A DNA stretch of 42,995 nucleotides. Source: an uncultured Acinetobacter sp. Its GTDB lineage: Bacteria; Cyanobacteriota; Vampirovibrionia; Gastranaerophilales; Gastranaerophilaceae. The notes beneath the pieces were generated by a model that was not told the origin of the DNA, did not search any database, and saw only the letters and a list, made by a program, of their open reading frames with translations. This document shows, one piece after another, positions 1 to 9,135 of the stretch (the first letter of the stretch is position 1; each line of letters starts with the position of its first letter). The position numbers were made by a program, and so were the translations under genes. Location: NCBI GenBank assembly GCA_900321205.1, contig ONVC01000003.1:15380-58374 (forward strand), written 5' to 3'.

Positions 1-835
1 TGGTGTGTTCATAAATTTCAGGTCGTCTTTCGCAGTACATCTTGATAAGATTATTAGAGTGTGTTGCGTAACTGTTCCAGTAACCGGTTTCAATATCACC
101 AAATTTTCCTTTTGCTTCAAAGCTTTTTTTGACGCAGCTCAGAACGTAATATATATTTATTTTGCATTCATATTGATTAATTAATGAATCCATTCTCATA
201 ACCAGATAGTTGTATAAAGGCTCATTTACAAAATAAAACGCATTCGCATTCAAAAATACATCACACCAGAACGGATAGTCTTCATACAATATTCTCTGGA
301 ATCTGAAATTATTTTTGTTAAGAAACTCTGTTCTGTATATTCTGTTCCAAACAGCGGTTGCCAAATAAACAAAATATGGTTTTAAATCATCATAATAGAT
401 TTTTTTCTCTGCAAGGTGTTCAATTATTGTATCTAAGTAATAATCATTTGTATGGTCATTTCCGTAGATATCAACAGCTCTTGTTGAACAAAAAGCAACA
501 TCACAGTCGTTTTTTAATGCTGCATTATAGAGTTTTTCAAACATAGTTGGGTCAACTGTATCATCACTGTCCACAAAACCTATGTATTCTCCTTTTGCGG
601 CATTAATTCCCGTATTTCTGGCACCGCCCAAGCCCTGATTTTCCTGAGAAATAACCGTAATTCTTTGGTCGGTTTTTGCAATTTCGTTTATAATATCCAA
701 TGTAGTATCTTTAGAGCCATCATTGACGCATATTATCTCAATGTCTTTTAGTGTTTGATTTTGTATGCTTTCTATACAGGCTTTTAATGTTTTTTCAACG
801 TTGTACATGGGTACAACAACAGATACTTTTGGCAT
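1..835 (-). CDS. Family 2 glycosyltransferase (3' end outside window)
   Basis: Transfers a sugar from a nucleotide sugar, probably while building a surface polysaccharide at the cytoplasmic face of the membrane. The reading frame is open from an ATG at 835 to the left edge (278 codons), so the C-terminus is missing. The protein begins MPKVSVVVPMYNVEKTL, the classic GT-A start of family 2. It continues with ICVNDGSKDTT (nucleotide-binding Asp), GGARNTGINAAKGEYIGF and the metal-binding DSDD near residue 95. The start overlaps the stop of the upstream radical SAM gene by one base (TAATG), so the two are translationally coupled. Sugar and acceptor cannot be read from the sequence. Family call is secure. 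Confidence 0.93.
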   Translation of the reverse strand, partial: MPKVSVVVPMYNVEKTLKACIESIQNQTLKDIEIICVNDGSKDTTLDIINEIAKTDQRITVISQENQGLGGARNTGINAAKGEYIGFVDSDDTVDPTMFEKLYNAALKNDCDVAFCSTRAVDIYGNDHTNDYYLDTIIEHLAEKKIYYDDLKPYFVYLATAVWNRIYRTEFLNKNNFRFQRILYEDYPFWCDVFLNANAFYFVNEPLYNYLVMRMDSLINQYECKINIYYVLSCVKKSFEAKGKFGDIETGYWNSYATHSNNLIKMYCERRPEIYEHT

Positions 836-1881
836 TATTTAATAAATTCCTTTTTTAAATTCGGTATGTATTGTTTGATATGAGGTTCAAAAACACAATT
901 TGCCTCCGTTGCGGTACAAGTAGTGCAAGGGTGTTTTTTAGGTCCGAAGCAGGCGAGGTGTTTTCTTAAATCAGCAAACTTCTTCCCTGTAAATATCTCA
1001 AACAAACTTTCTTTTTCAACATTTCCCATAATCATATTTTTATGGCTTTCAACATCGTGTCTTACCTGACAGCAGGGCATTACCGAGCCTTCGTAATCAA
1101 TATACATCCTTCTGAAAGGCGACAGACATGGTTTCTTTCTTTCATAATCGGGCATGCCCTCTATTGTTTCGCCTCTGTTTACACCGATACTGTGTTCAAA
1201 GTCATTTGCTTCCCAGATTATTGATAATTTCGGATGCTCAAACTCAACCTCATAGCAGGTTTTTGTTTTGGTTCTGACTTTGTACGGAAGTCCTATACGT
1301 TGGGCATTTTTCTCCATTTTCGGAATAACTACGTTTTCAAGGTCAAATTTTTCGTTTTTATTCAGATAACACTGAAGTCTGATAAGGTTTAGTCCTGCAT
1401 CAGCAAGCTCGTCAATATATTCTTTTGTTATGTAATCTCCGTTGGAATGCGTAAATAAAATTGCTTCAGGAAGCATTTCCCTTGCCTGTTTTAATCTGGT
1501 TAAAAATATTTTGTCAGCGGTTGGTTCATTGTATCTTGAATATGTTATACCGCCCTTAAATCCTATTGATTTCAAATCTTTTAATATTTTTAAGTATGTT
1601 TCTTCTTTCATAAAAATATTTTGTGAATGTCTGTCTATAAATGAGTTTGGGCAGAACCAGCATTGACGGTTGCAGAAAGAAAAGATTTCGATTTCCACAT
1701 AATCAAGATAATGTCTTGTTATAAAATATCTGAGTAACGGGTTTTTTATTTCTTTATAAAGAAATCTTCTGTAAAATTTTATAAAATTATCCCTGTTGTT
1801 TTTCAGCGTTTCGACTTTGTCTCTGAACTTATAGCTAAAGCAGTCTTTATAAATGTAATCAACTAATGAACTGAATATCAT
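835..1881 (-). CDS. Radical SAM/SPASM-domain protein
   Basis: A 348-residue radical SAM enzyme. The 4Fe-4S/SAM site is the C-x3-C-x2-C of FCNRQCWFCPN (Cys70, Cys74, Cys77). A second cysteine set at the C-terminus (PCLSPFRR, MPCCQV, then HPCTTCTATEANC) is a SPASM/twitch-type auxiliary cluster region. An N-terminal extension of about 60 residues precedes the barrel. An AGAGGGG ribosome site stands before the ATG at 1881. It is coupled by a one-base overlap to the GT2 gene, which suggests a role in glycan or surface-polymer modification rather than peptide maturation. No small precursor-peptide gene was seen beside it. The substrate is unknown. Confidence 0.88.
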   Translation of the reverse strand: MIFSSLVDYIYKDCFSYKFRDKVETLKNNRDNFIKFYRRFLYKEIKNPLLRYFITRHYLDYVEIEIFSFCNRQCWFCPNSFIDRHSQNIFMKEETYLKILKDLKSIGFKGGITYSRYNEPTADKIFLTRLKQAREMLPEAILFTHSNGDYITKEYIDELADAGLNLIRLQCYLNKNEKFDLENVVIPKMEKNAQRIGLPYKVRTKTKTCYEVEFEHPKLSIIWEANDFEHSIGVNRGETIEGMPDYERKKPCLSPFRRMYIDYEGSVMPCCQVRHDVESHKNMIMGNVEKESLFEIFTGKKFADLRKHLACFGPKKHPCTTCTATEANCVFEPHIKQYIPNLKKEFIK

Positions 1882-1967
1882 AAATTTCCCCTCTTCTATG
1901 ACTATTATATTAAAAATTTTACCATACTTCCATTTTGATATATAATTGTTACAAAAGGAGTTTAATT

Positions 1968-2375
1968 ATGGATTTTGTGAAGTACTTGGAAGATATAAAT
2001 GCGCAAAAAAAGATAGATAAAGCATGCAAAAAGTATAAAGGAAAAAGAATAGCTTTATACGGAGCCGGCAGTTTTGCTGATGTATTATTTTCTAATTATG
2101 ATTTATCCGGTTTGAATATTGTTGCCGTTGCGGATAAAAAATTTGAAGAATCCGAAAGAAAGTTCCACAATGTGGAAAACTGTATTACTCCTGCCGAACT
2201 TAAAACTTTTGACTGTGATGTAATATTGATTTCCAATCAAAAAATTATGTACTTTTGGGATTTTTTGGAAAGAAGTTTGCTTAAAGGTTCAAAAAATCAG
2301 TATGTACCTGTAAAACCGTTATTACAATTCTCATATTTTGAATACTTTATAATGCTTATGACTCACAAAATTTAA
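1968..2375 (+). CDS. Small Rossmann-fold protein, stand-alone version of a HAD-protein C-terminal domain
   Basis: 135 residues. The start at 1968 is chosen over an in-frame ATG at 1935 because AAAGGAG lies just upstream of it. After about 25 residues comes a Rossmann nucleotide-binding turn (RIALYGAGSFADVLF), then an acidic strand end (IVAVADKKF) and a strand DCDVILISN. The same order of elements (VMLWGASLFLDEF, ITGIIDKNPKRRG, PDYILLTIKN) forms the C-terminus of the large convergent HAD protein next door. This gene therefore looks like a free copy of that domain. Such domains are common in polysaccharide loci. Ligand and function are unknown. It is divergent from the radical SAM gene. Confidence 0.75.
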   Translation: MDFVKYLEDINAQKKIDKACKKYKGKRIALYGAGSFADVLFSNYDLSGLNIVAVADKKFEESERKFHNVENCITPAELKTFDCDVILISNQKIMYFWDFLERSLLKGSKNQYVPVKPLLQFSYFEYFIMLMTHKI

Positions 2376-2381
2376 GCATTT

Positions 2382-4646
2382 TTAACGAAATACATTCGGT
2401 CCTATTTCGGTATCAGGGCAATTGTCTCTGATATAGTTTTTGACATCATTAAATATTTCCTGATTTTTGTTTTTTATAGTAAGCAGAATGTAATCAGGCT
2501 TGTTGTATTTAATATCATCAGGTCCGAAAACAGTATAGCCGCCCCATTTGGTACCTCTTCGTTTAGGGTTTTTATCGATAATGCCCGTAATATTAGGGTA
2601 ACAAATTTTATATTTTTTTATAAACTCGTCTAAAAACAGGCTGGCTCCCCACAACATAACCTTTTTGTTTTGTTTATTCAGACTGCGTAATCTGAAATAA
2701 AGTTTTAACTCCGAAATGATTGGTAATTGGTTTAAAAATCCGGCGAGGAATTTTCCCATACTGCCTGCAAACCCCTTTCTTCTTTCTAAGGACAAATGGG
2801 CACATTCAGACAGAGTGCTGATATCAGTACGTTTTAGTATTGATAATATCATCTGAAAAGCAGATATTTGGGGACCTGCAATTTTATTTCCTTCTTTTCC
2901 GATTTTCATAAACGGGATATCACCCAGAATTGCTGCTGTGTCAGGCTCAATTTTTGTCGTAATATAATCAAAATAATAGTAACAAAACTCAACATTATTA
3001 ATGTGACTGCGAACTTTTATTATATTATCGGTAAAATCCGAAATCCCCTGAAGATATTCTTTAAATCCCCATTTATAAAGAGCGTCAGAATAACATTCTT
3101 CCAGTATCGGCTTGATTTTGCCGTTTTCCTCTTTTTTATATCCGATTGTTTGTCCGTAAGGAGCTCGGAAAAGTAGTTCCAAATAATAATAATACGGTTT
3201 TGTCCTGGTTAGGTATGCACTCTTTTTTGAGAATTCCGTATCAAAAACAGAGTCAGCGGAATAGAAAGAGAAGAAAAACGTATGTAGTTTGCATGGCTTA
3301 ATCTGATTAATATTACATGCAAGGATGTCATTAGTACGTCCTGTTCCGTTTATATCAACAAGTGCAATTGTGTCCGAACTTAAATCAAACTCTTGCTTAA
3401 TGTAGTCTAATGTCAAATCCAAAGCGTCTTTATTACAGTCGATTATGTATTTCTTCACTTCGGGATTATTTACCAGTATTGACTGAACTTCCGTTCTTTC
3501 CGAATCCGTAAGTACCTTATCAGTATTTTTGTAATGGAAAAATCTTTCATTAAGAACTTCGCAATTAACGTTAAACCTTTTTGCAAGAAAGCTCAATGTC
3601 ATTTTTTGAACAAATTCCTGCATTATGGATGACACAAATAAGTCGTAACTTTTCTCTCCCGGAATGCGCCAAACCAAACGGGAAGAATAAATATATTTTG
3701 TATTTATATCCAGTTTCCTGGCTTTTATAATTGCGTTTGCGATTATTATCGGAATATGTCCGTCTCTTGCAATGAAGTGAAGTGTTTTAAACCCTCTTTT
3801 TAATGCTTCATCAATAATATTATTTATATAATTAAACAGCATCGGACCTGCCAGTGAAGCTCCAAACTCGTATTTATCTCTGTTTTTTGAGATTTTATTA
3901 TTTAATCTGGTGAGTCTTGAAGCTCCGACAAGCAACTGATATTCAGAGTTCTGCGGATATTCCGAAAGAAGCTCTTTTTCATAATGTAATAATTTCGGAT
4001 AATTAAATAACTTGGAATGTATGCCGAATTTACGGGCATTTTTGTAATCTGATTTTACGTTATCACCAAGGTGTTCCCAATTTTTAAATTTTATTCCTTC
4101 CGCTTCATAAACGGTTTTGTATAAACTTCCATCCCATTTTGCAGACTGTTGTTCAGAGGACACATAAATTTTTATATCGTTAAAAACAGAATCAATGTTT
4201 GATAATAATTCGTGTAAAGTTTTGCTTGAAAAATACATGTCCGAAATTAAAACAACACGCTCTCCTCTGTTAACAAGTTCTTTAAGCTTATCAATATTTT
4301 CATTTATCGGAACAAGATTTTCTTTTTCCGTATCAATTTCCAGTTTTATCAAATATTCTGTTGTCTGTATAGATAAATCAAATTGTTTTCGGATATAGTA
4401 ATATATTTCTTCAAACAGAATATCAATACTTCTTCCGGATTTATTTGCAGTATCCCTGACAAATCTTTCGGCATCAATTCTTATGTAGTAAAAATTATCT
4501 CTCAGTTTTTGGGGAAGTGCGGAATCCGATTGAATCTTTTCCTGAATAAGAGCAAAAATACCCGTTGGAATACCTACACGACGGGATATCAATGTGTCAA
4601 AAATATCGAAAGAATACAGGTTCTTTGCTTTTATTAAAGTTTTCAT
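2382..4646 (-). CDS. Large HAD-superfamily hydrolase with C-terminal Rossmann domain
   Basis: 754 residues. The start at 4646 is preferred because GGGGCCGGGA precedes it; an in-frame ATG at 4697 has no such site. The HAD core is at the N-terminus: motif I SFDIFDTLISR (Asp14, Asp17), motif II VVLISDMYFS and motif III/IV HLGDNVKSDYKNA. All expected acidic residues are present, so phosphatase-type activity is plausible. A central region of about 400 residues is unassigned. The last 90 residues form a Rossmann unit (VMLWGASLFL, IIDKNPKRRG). The architecture matches the large predicted HAD hydrolases of capsule/LPS loci (COG5610-like), usually beside glycosyltransferases as here. Substrate unknown. 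Confidence 0.82.
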   Translation of the reverse strand: MKTLIKAKNLYSFDIFDTLISRRVGIPTGIFALIQEKIQSDSALPQKLRDNFYYIRIDAERFVRDTANKSGRSIDILFEEIYYYIRKQFDLSIQTTEYLIKLEIDTEKENLVPINENIDKLKELVNRGERVVLISDMYFSSKTLHELLSNIDSVFNDIKIYVSSEQQSAKWDGSLYKTVYEAEGIKFKNWEHLGDNVKSDYKNARKFGIHSKLFNYPKLLHYEKELLSEYPQNSEYQLLVGASRLTRLNNKISKNRDKYEFGASLAGPMLFNYINNIIDEALKRGFKTLHFIARDGHIPIIIANAIIKARKLDINTKYIYSSRLVWRIPGEKSYDLFVSSIMQEFVQKMTLSFLAKRFNVNCEVLNERFFHYKNTDKVLTDSERTEVQSILVNNPEVKKYIIDCNKDALDLTLDYIKQEFDLSSDTIALVDINGTGRTNDILACNINQIKPCKLHTFFFSFYSADSVFDTEFSKKSAYLTRTKPYYYYLELLFRAPYGQTIGYKKEENGKIKPILEECYSDALYKWGFKEYLQGISDFTDNIIKVRSHINNVEFCYYYFDYITTKIEPDTAAILGDIPFMKIGKEGNKIAGPQISAFQMILSILKRTDISTLSECAHLSLERRKGFAGSMGKFLAGFLNQLPIISELKLYFRLRSLNKQNKKVMLWGASLFLDEFIKKYKICYPNITGIIDKNPKRRGTKWGGYTVFGPDDIKYNKPDYILLTIKNKNQEIFNDVKNYIRDNCPDTEIGPNVFR

Positions 4647-4799
4647 TCCCGGCCCCTTTTTATACAATATAATACAAAAACTTTCAGCCAAGTGCAATAA
4701 ATGATAATATGTGATGTAAAGATTGTTACGGCAGGTAGTTTTGTTATCAGAACAGTTATGGTATGATTAATACTGGTCATATAAATTGAGAGGGGTTTT

Positions 4800-5261
4800 A
4801 TGAGGTTTATTCCAAAGAGCGTATTATCTGTATTAATATGTGCTTTTGTTACGTGCACTTCTTTTGGAGCAGGAGCGGAGGATGTTAAACAAAACATTAT
4901 AAAACAAGCAAAAGAGATGGGTGTCGAGCCTGCTATTGTTCTCAGTATTGCAAAAGCCGAATCAGGTTTTAGCCAGGAAGCAAGAGGACACGGCGGCCAC
5001 ATAGGCGTATTTCAGCTCTCTCATTCTGCGGCAAAACACATGGGCTTAGACCCGTATAAGTTAGAAGATAATATTAAAGGCGGAATAACATATTATCTAA
5101 ATATGTACAACAAATTCGGTTCTATGGAGCTTGCCGTTGCGGCGTATAACTCCGGACCCATTGCCGTTCAGCGAAATGACAATAAAATTCCAAAACATTC
5201 ACAGCCGTTTGTTGACAGAATAATGAGCGATTACAAATATTATAAAAGTCAGGGTTTGTAA
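4800..5261 (+). CDS. Soluble lytic transglycosylase (SLT domain)
   Basis: A 153-residue exported peptidoglycan lyase. Residues 1-26 form a signal peptide (basic MRFIPK, hydrophobic core, cleavage near GAGA-ED). The SLT domain follows: catalytic Glu54 in IAKAESGFSQEA, then GHIGVFQLS where GAxGLMQL is usual, and AVAAYNSGP. It is a minimal single-domain form. It cleaves the MurNAc-GlcNAc bond in the periplasm to leave anhydro-MurNAc. A GAGAGGGG ribosome site precedes the ATG. A TTGTTA / 15 bp / TATGAT pair at 4741-4767 could be its promoter. It stands alone, divergent from the HAD gene and convergent with the MntP gene. Confidence 0.93.
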   Translation: MRFIPKSVLSVLICAFVTCTSFGAGAEDVKQNIIKQAKEMGVEPAIVLSIAKAESGFSQEARGHGGHIGVFQLSHSAAKHMGLDPYKLEDNIKGGITYYLNMYNKFGSMELAVAAYNSGPIAVQRNDNKIPKHSQPFVDRIMSDYKYYKSQGL

Positions 5262-5807
5262 TTAATTAAATATGACAGCTTTCAGTGCTAATAAAAGTAA
5301 CAGAACCCCTGCAAATATTTCCAGATATTTTGTCTGCAGGTGTCTCAGCTTTCCGCCTGTATAAAATCCCAGGTTTGAGTTTGCAAAAGTCACCAGACCG
5401 ATTAAAATAGCAGGCTTTACAATTAAAACCCCACACAGAGATAACGTTATACCGGCAGAAAATGCATCAACAGAAGTTGCTATTCCTATAAGAAAAAGAC
5501 ATTTTAAATCAATGCAAAGTTCTTTTGTTTTTTGCGGCATATTTGCGTCTTTGATAAATTTAAAACCGAGGTATGAAAAAATAAGAAATACTATCAGGTT
5601 TGAATACGGTTGTATATAAATTCTTACAAAATTAGTCAGAAAATAACCTATAACAGGCATTAACCCCTGAAATATTCCGGTAAACGAGGATAAAAGCAAT
5701 GCATTTTTTAACCTTTCCTCTTTGAATTTAAGTCCGTACGAAAAAGATACGGCACACGCATCAACGGATAAAGCAAAAGCAAGTATGATTATTGATAAAT
5801 ATGACAT
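5262..5807 (-). CDS. MntP/YtaF-family membrane exporter
   Basis: 181 residues with about six membrane segments. The two half-repeats each carry the family's aspartate motif: ALSVDACAVSFSYGLK near residue 12 and ATSVDAFSAGITLS near residue 110. In MntP these aspartates support Mn(II) efflux. The relative YtaF is known only as a sporulation-associated membrane protein in Firmicutes. The cation cannot be decided here. The gene ends immediately next to the stop of the convergent lytic transglycosylase, with no intergenic base, and lies 24 bases downstream of dnaB on the same strand, so it may be co-transcribed with dnaB. No manganese riboswitch was recognised upstream. Confidence 0.82.
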   Translation of the reverse strand: MSYLSIIILAFALSVDACAVSFSYGLKFKEERLKNALLLSSFTGIFQGLMPVIGYFLTNFVRIYIQPYSNLIVFLIFSYLGFKFIKDANMPQKTKELCIDLKCLFLIGIATSVDAFSAGITLSLCGVLIVKPAILIGLVTFANSNLGFYTGGKLRHLQTKYLEIFAGVLLLLLALKAVIFN

Positions 5808-5831
5808 TTTGCTTCCTTAATTACACTCATA

Positions 5832-7226
5832 TTAGAATACGTCTGTTTTTATCGGGTTTTTAAATTTTGTAATTGAGCCCTGGAATAACAGTTTAACACT
5901 GCCGACAGGTCCGTTTCTGTGTTTTGCAATTATAATTTCTGCTTCACCCTTGTTTGCGGCTTTTTCTGCTTCTTCTTCGTCAGTGTTTGCATTCTTATAA
6001 TACTCATCACGATAAATAAACATAACAATATCAGCGTCCTGTTCAATAGAACCTGATTCTCTCAGGTCTGAAAGCATAGGACGTTTGTCGGTTCTGCCTT
6101 CAACGGCACGTGATAACTGTGAAAGAGCCAAAATAGGAACATTAAGCTCTTTTGCGAGGATTTTGAGACCTCTTGAGATTCCTGAAATCTGCTGCATACG
6201 ATCTTCTCTTCCGGTGCCTTCAATCAATTGCAGGTAGTCGATAACTATTAAGCCCAGGTCTTTTTCAGCCATAGCAAGACGTCTGCATTTTGCTCTGAGG
6301 TCAGTAATTGTACAACCTGCTGTATCATCTATATAGATTTTTGCTTCCGACAGACTGGAAGATGCGGCAGCAAGTTTTTCCCAGTCTTTTGCCTGCATAT
6401 TTCCGGTTTTAATTCTTTGCGTATCAACTTCTGCTTCCGAACACATAAGACGTTGAGCAAGCTGAGTTTTTGACATTTCTAATGAGAATATGGCAACAGG
6501 AACTTTTTCCCTCAATGCAATATTTTGTGCAATGTTAAGAGCGAATGCGGTTTTACCCATTGCAGGACGGGCAGCGAGGATTATTAAATCCGATTTCTGG
6601 AGGCCGTTTGTATAGGTGTCCAAATCATAAAAACCTGTGGAAACACCCGTCAGCTGATCTTTGTTGTTAGCACGTTCTTCTATACTTGCATAGACGTTGA
6701 AAACGATATCTTTAATCGGAACAACAGATTTTGATGCTTTCTGTGATGCGATATCAAAAATGAGTTTTTCTGCTTGTTCCAGAGATTCTTCAATAGGATT
6801 AACATCGTAACCGGAAGAAACAATTTCAGAACCTGCGTTAATCAATGAACGTTTTATGGCTTTTTCCTGAACAATTTTTGCATAGTATTCTACGTTTGCG
6901 GTAGTTATTGTATTATAGCTTAAATCATTAACAAAAGCTCGTCCGCCGACAAGTTCAAGCTTCTGGTTAACATTAAGTACATCAGAAACGGAAACTATAT
7001 CAATTTTGTCTTCGCCGTTATAGAGCTGAAGCATTGCTTCATAAACGTATCTGTGGGCAGGTTTATAAAAAGATTCAGGCCTTAAATGCTCTACGATTCT
7101 GTTCATACAGGCAGGATTAACCAGAATTGCCCCAAGAATGGCTTCTTCAGCCTCAATATTTTGAGGCATTAGTTGTGATAAATCTTCTGCTGTTTGTTTC
7201 TTTTTGCTTGCGTATGATGTTGACAT
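5832..7226 (-). CDS. dnaB: Replicative DNA helicase DnaB
   Basis: 464 residues, full length and without an intein. The N-terminal primase-interacting domain starts at PQNIEAEEAILGAILV (residues 21-36). The RecA-like ATPase carries Walker A ARPAMGKT (residues 219-226), Walker B LIVIDYLQLI, and the DnaB-typical SRAVEGR and LRESGSIEQDADIVMF motifs. It unwinds DNA ahead of the replisome as a hexamer. TAGGAAC precedes the ATG. The gene is divergent from the SDR gene across 138 bases and is followed by the MntP gene. Confidence 0.98.
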   Translation of the reverse strand: MSTSYASKKKQTAEDLSQLMPQNIEAEEAILGAILVNPACMNRIVEHLRPESFYKPAHRYVYEAMLQLYNGEDKIDIVSVSDVLNVNQKLELVGGRAFVNDLSYNTITTANVEYYAKIVQEKAIKRSLINAGSEIVSSGYDVNPIEESLEQAEKLIFDIASQKASKSVVPIKDIVFNVYASIEERANNKDQLTGVSTGFYDLDTYTNGLQKSDLIILAARPAMGKTAFALNIAQNIALREKVPVAIFSLEMSKTQLAQRLMCSEAEVDTQRIKTGNMQAKDWEKLAAASSSLSEAKIYIDDTAGCTITDLRAKCRRLAMAEKDLGLIVIDYLQLIEGTGREDRMQQISGISRGLKILAKELNVPILALSQLSRAVEGRTDKRPMLSDLRESGSIEQDADIVMFIYRDEYYKNANTDEEEAEKAANKGEAEIIIAKHRNGPVGSVKLLFQGSITKFKNPIKTDVF

Positions 7227-7364
7227 AATTTGTTCCTATCTCAGCTATTTATATCTGATATTCTAAGATTATCAATAACGGTAATTATAATCAACAATTT
7301 ATTACGGCGAGTTAAGGTAAATTTTTGTAAAACTTTCCGGTCTTATGCATGGTATAATTTTTAT

Positions 7365-8060
7365 ATGAATATTTTGGTAACAGGTGCAACAAGAGGAATA
7401 GGAAAAGCAATAGCCCAAAATCTTGAAGGACGGATTTTTGCTGTGGGGAGAAATAAAGAGCTGCTTAAATCATATTCCGATTATTTTGTTTGTGACCTCG
7501 CAGACGAAAACCAACTTGAAAATCTGGGTAAATACATTGAAAGAAATAATATAGAAGTGCTGATAAATAATGCCGGTGAATATATTTATTCACCCATTGA
7601 AGCAACCGAATACAAAGAACTGGAACATATAATAAAAGTTAATCTGGAAGCTCCGCTTTACCTTATATCAAAAGTTGTTCCTAATATGAAAAAGAATAAA
7701 TGGGGCAGAATAGTTAATATCGGTTCAATAAGCGGTGTTATGGGAGAAGCCTGTGCCGGCTTGTATTCAGCATCAAAGTCGGGACTGATAGGCGGAACAA
7801 AAGCACTTGCTTTGGAACTTGCAGAATACGGGATAACCGTTAATACAATAAATCCGGGCTGGGTTGATACGGAAATGGGAAACAGTTCTGCAAATGACGG
7901 TGACTGGACAAAAGAAGAGGTTATGGAGTGTATCCCTCAAAAACGTTTTGTGACACCGGAAGAAATTGCAGGTATGGTTAAATACCTTATATCAGAAGAA
8001 GCAAAAGGTGTTACCGGACAGTCAATTAATCTCTGTGCAGGTCTGAGTGTAGGTTTTTAG
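7365..8060 (+). CDS. Short-chain dehydrogenase/reductase (FabG-like)
   Basis: 231 residues. NAD(P)-binding TGATRGIG (residues 6-13), the NNAG motif, the catalytic Ser in GSISG and the YSASK Tyr/Lys pair are all present. NPGWVDTEM and the C-terminal VTGQSINLCAG are typical of 3-oxoacyl-ACP reductase-like SDRs. A longer in-frame start at 7230 is rejected because the conserved fold begins at MNILVTG and the extra residues resemble no SDR. There is no Shine-Dalgarno. TATAAT at 7353-7358 is six bases before the ATG, which predicts transcription starting at or near the A of the ATG (leaderless mRNA). It abuts the chromate-transporter pair, so the three probably form one operon. Substrate unknown. 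Confidence 0.9.
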   Translation: MNILVTGATRGIGKAIAQNLEGRIFAVGRNKELLKSYSDYFVCDLADENQLENLGKYIERNNIEVLINNAGEYIYSPIEATEYKELEHIIKVNLEAPLYLISKVVPNMKKNKWGRIVNIGSISGVMGEACAGLYSASKSGLIGGTKALALELAEYGITVNTINPGWVDTEMGNSSANDGDWTKEEVMECIPQKRFVTPEEIAGMVKYLISEEAKGVTGQSINLCAGLSVGF

Positions 8061-8069
8061 GTGTCCGGT

Positions 8070-8609
8070 ATGTCGTTATTCAAGTTGTTTCTGATATTTG
8101 TTAAAATAGGCGCAATACTTCTTGGCGGCGGATATGTAATTCTTCCGATTATGCAAAATGAATTTGCGGAAAAACGCAGTTTTTTATCAAAAGATGAGCT
8201 GGTAAATTATTATGCCATATCCCAGTCGCTTCCCGGGATTGTTGCCGCTAATATTTCAATGTTTGTAGGGTATAAACTTATGGGAAAAACAGGGGCTCTT
8301 GCGGCAATGCTGGGAATAATTTTTGTTCCGTTCTGGTGTATAGTTCTGCTGGCATCTGTTTTGGAGGTTTTTATCAACAACGTGCATCTGCTCGGCGTAA
8401 TGTGGGGTATCGGTGTTGCGGTTATAGCTCTTATACTGCTTACAACAAGGGAATTGTGGCAAAACTCAAAACGAGATATGTTTTTTTATTTGATATTCCT
8501 TCTGTCGTTAATGTCACTTCTCGTTTTTAAACTTTCACCCGTTCAGACTATAATTCTTTTCTCGGTTATCGGTGTTATTATTAAAACAAAGCCGGGGGTG
8601 CATAAATGA
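8070..8609 (+). CDS. Chromate transporter family protein, first half
   Basis: 179 residues of CHR domain with about five membrane segments. The family signature near the N-terminus is ILLGGGYVILP, followed by ISQSLPGIVAANISMFVG. Split CHR proteins work as pairs with opposite topology, and the partner follows directly. Chromate export is the named family function, but physiological anions such as sulfate are as likely. A GTG at 8061 is an alternative start three codons earlier. ATG 8070 has AGGTG at a good distance. It starts a few bases after the SDR stop. Confidence 0.9.
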   Translation: MSLFKLFLIFVKIGAILLGGGYVILPIMQNEFAEKRSFLSKDELVNYYAISQSLPGIVAANISMFVGYKLMGKTGALAAMLGIIFVPFWCIVLLASVLEVFINNVHLLGVMWGIGVAVIALILLTTRELWQNSKRDMFFYLIFLLSLMSLLVFKLSPVQTIILFSVIGVIIKTKPGVHK

Positions 8610-9127
8610 TATATCTCCTGCTGGTTTATGAGTTTTTGAAAATAGGTTTATTCTCCTTTGGCGGCGGATATGCAACTATTCCGTTTTTATACCAAATATC
8701 GGAAACGTATGGCTGGTACACACTAAAAGAACTTACCGGCATGGTTGCTGTTGCGTCAATTACTCCCGGTCCTGTCGGTATAAATGTTGCAACATACGCC
8801 GGATTAAAGACTTCCGGGATATTGGGTTCAGTTTTTGCAACAGTATCTGAGATGCTTCCTTCTTTTATTCTTGTAATTATAGTTTCAAAAATTTTGCATA
8901 AATTCCGTGAAAATATTTTGATTAAATCCGTAATAGAAACTCTTAAACCTATAAGCTGCGCACTTTTAGTTTCTGTATCAATAGGACTTCTTCAATCGCA
9001 GATAACGGATATTAAAGCAATGATACTTCTTGCCGTTTTGATTTTAACGAGCCTGAAAACAAAGAAAACGCCGTTGTTCTATATGGTTATTGCAGGATGT
9101 GTCGGGGTTGTTATCAGTTTTATGTAA
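8606..9127 (+). CDS. Chromate transporter family protein, second half
   Basis: 173 residues, the complementary CHR half. LFSFGGGYATIPF stands near the N-terminus and ITPGPVGINVATYAG is the second conserved motif. It has about five membrane segments. The ATG overlaps the stop of the first half by four bases (ATGA) with GGGGGTG upstream, so the two are translationally coupled as expected for a heterodimer. It is convergent with the OmpA/MotB-like gene, with only eight bases between the stops. Confidence 0.92.
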   Translation: MIYLLLVYEFLKIGLFSFGGGYATIPFLYQISETYGWYTLKELTGMVAVASITPGPVGINVATYAGLKTSGILGSVFATVSEMLPSFILVIIVSKILHKFRENILIKSVIETLKPISCALLVSVSIGLLQSQITDIKAMILLAVLILTSLKTKKTPLFYMVIAGCVGVVISFM

Positions 9128-9135
9128 AGTTAAAA

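Noticed and set aside
358..546. Short plus-strand frame inside the first glycosyltransferase
   Set aside because: It lies wholly antisense to a well-supported GT2 frame and has no ribosome site.
7230..7364. Longer N-terminus for the SDR protein
   Set aside because: The extra 45 residues match no SDR, and the TATAAT promoter lies inside that stretch.
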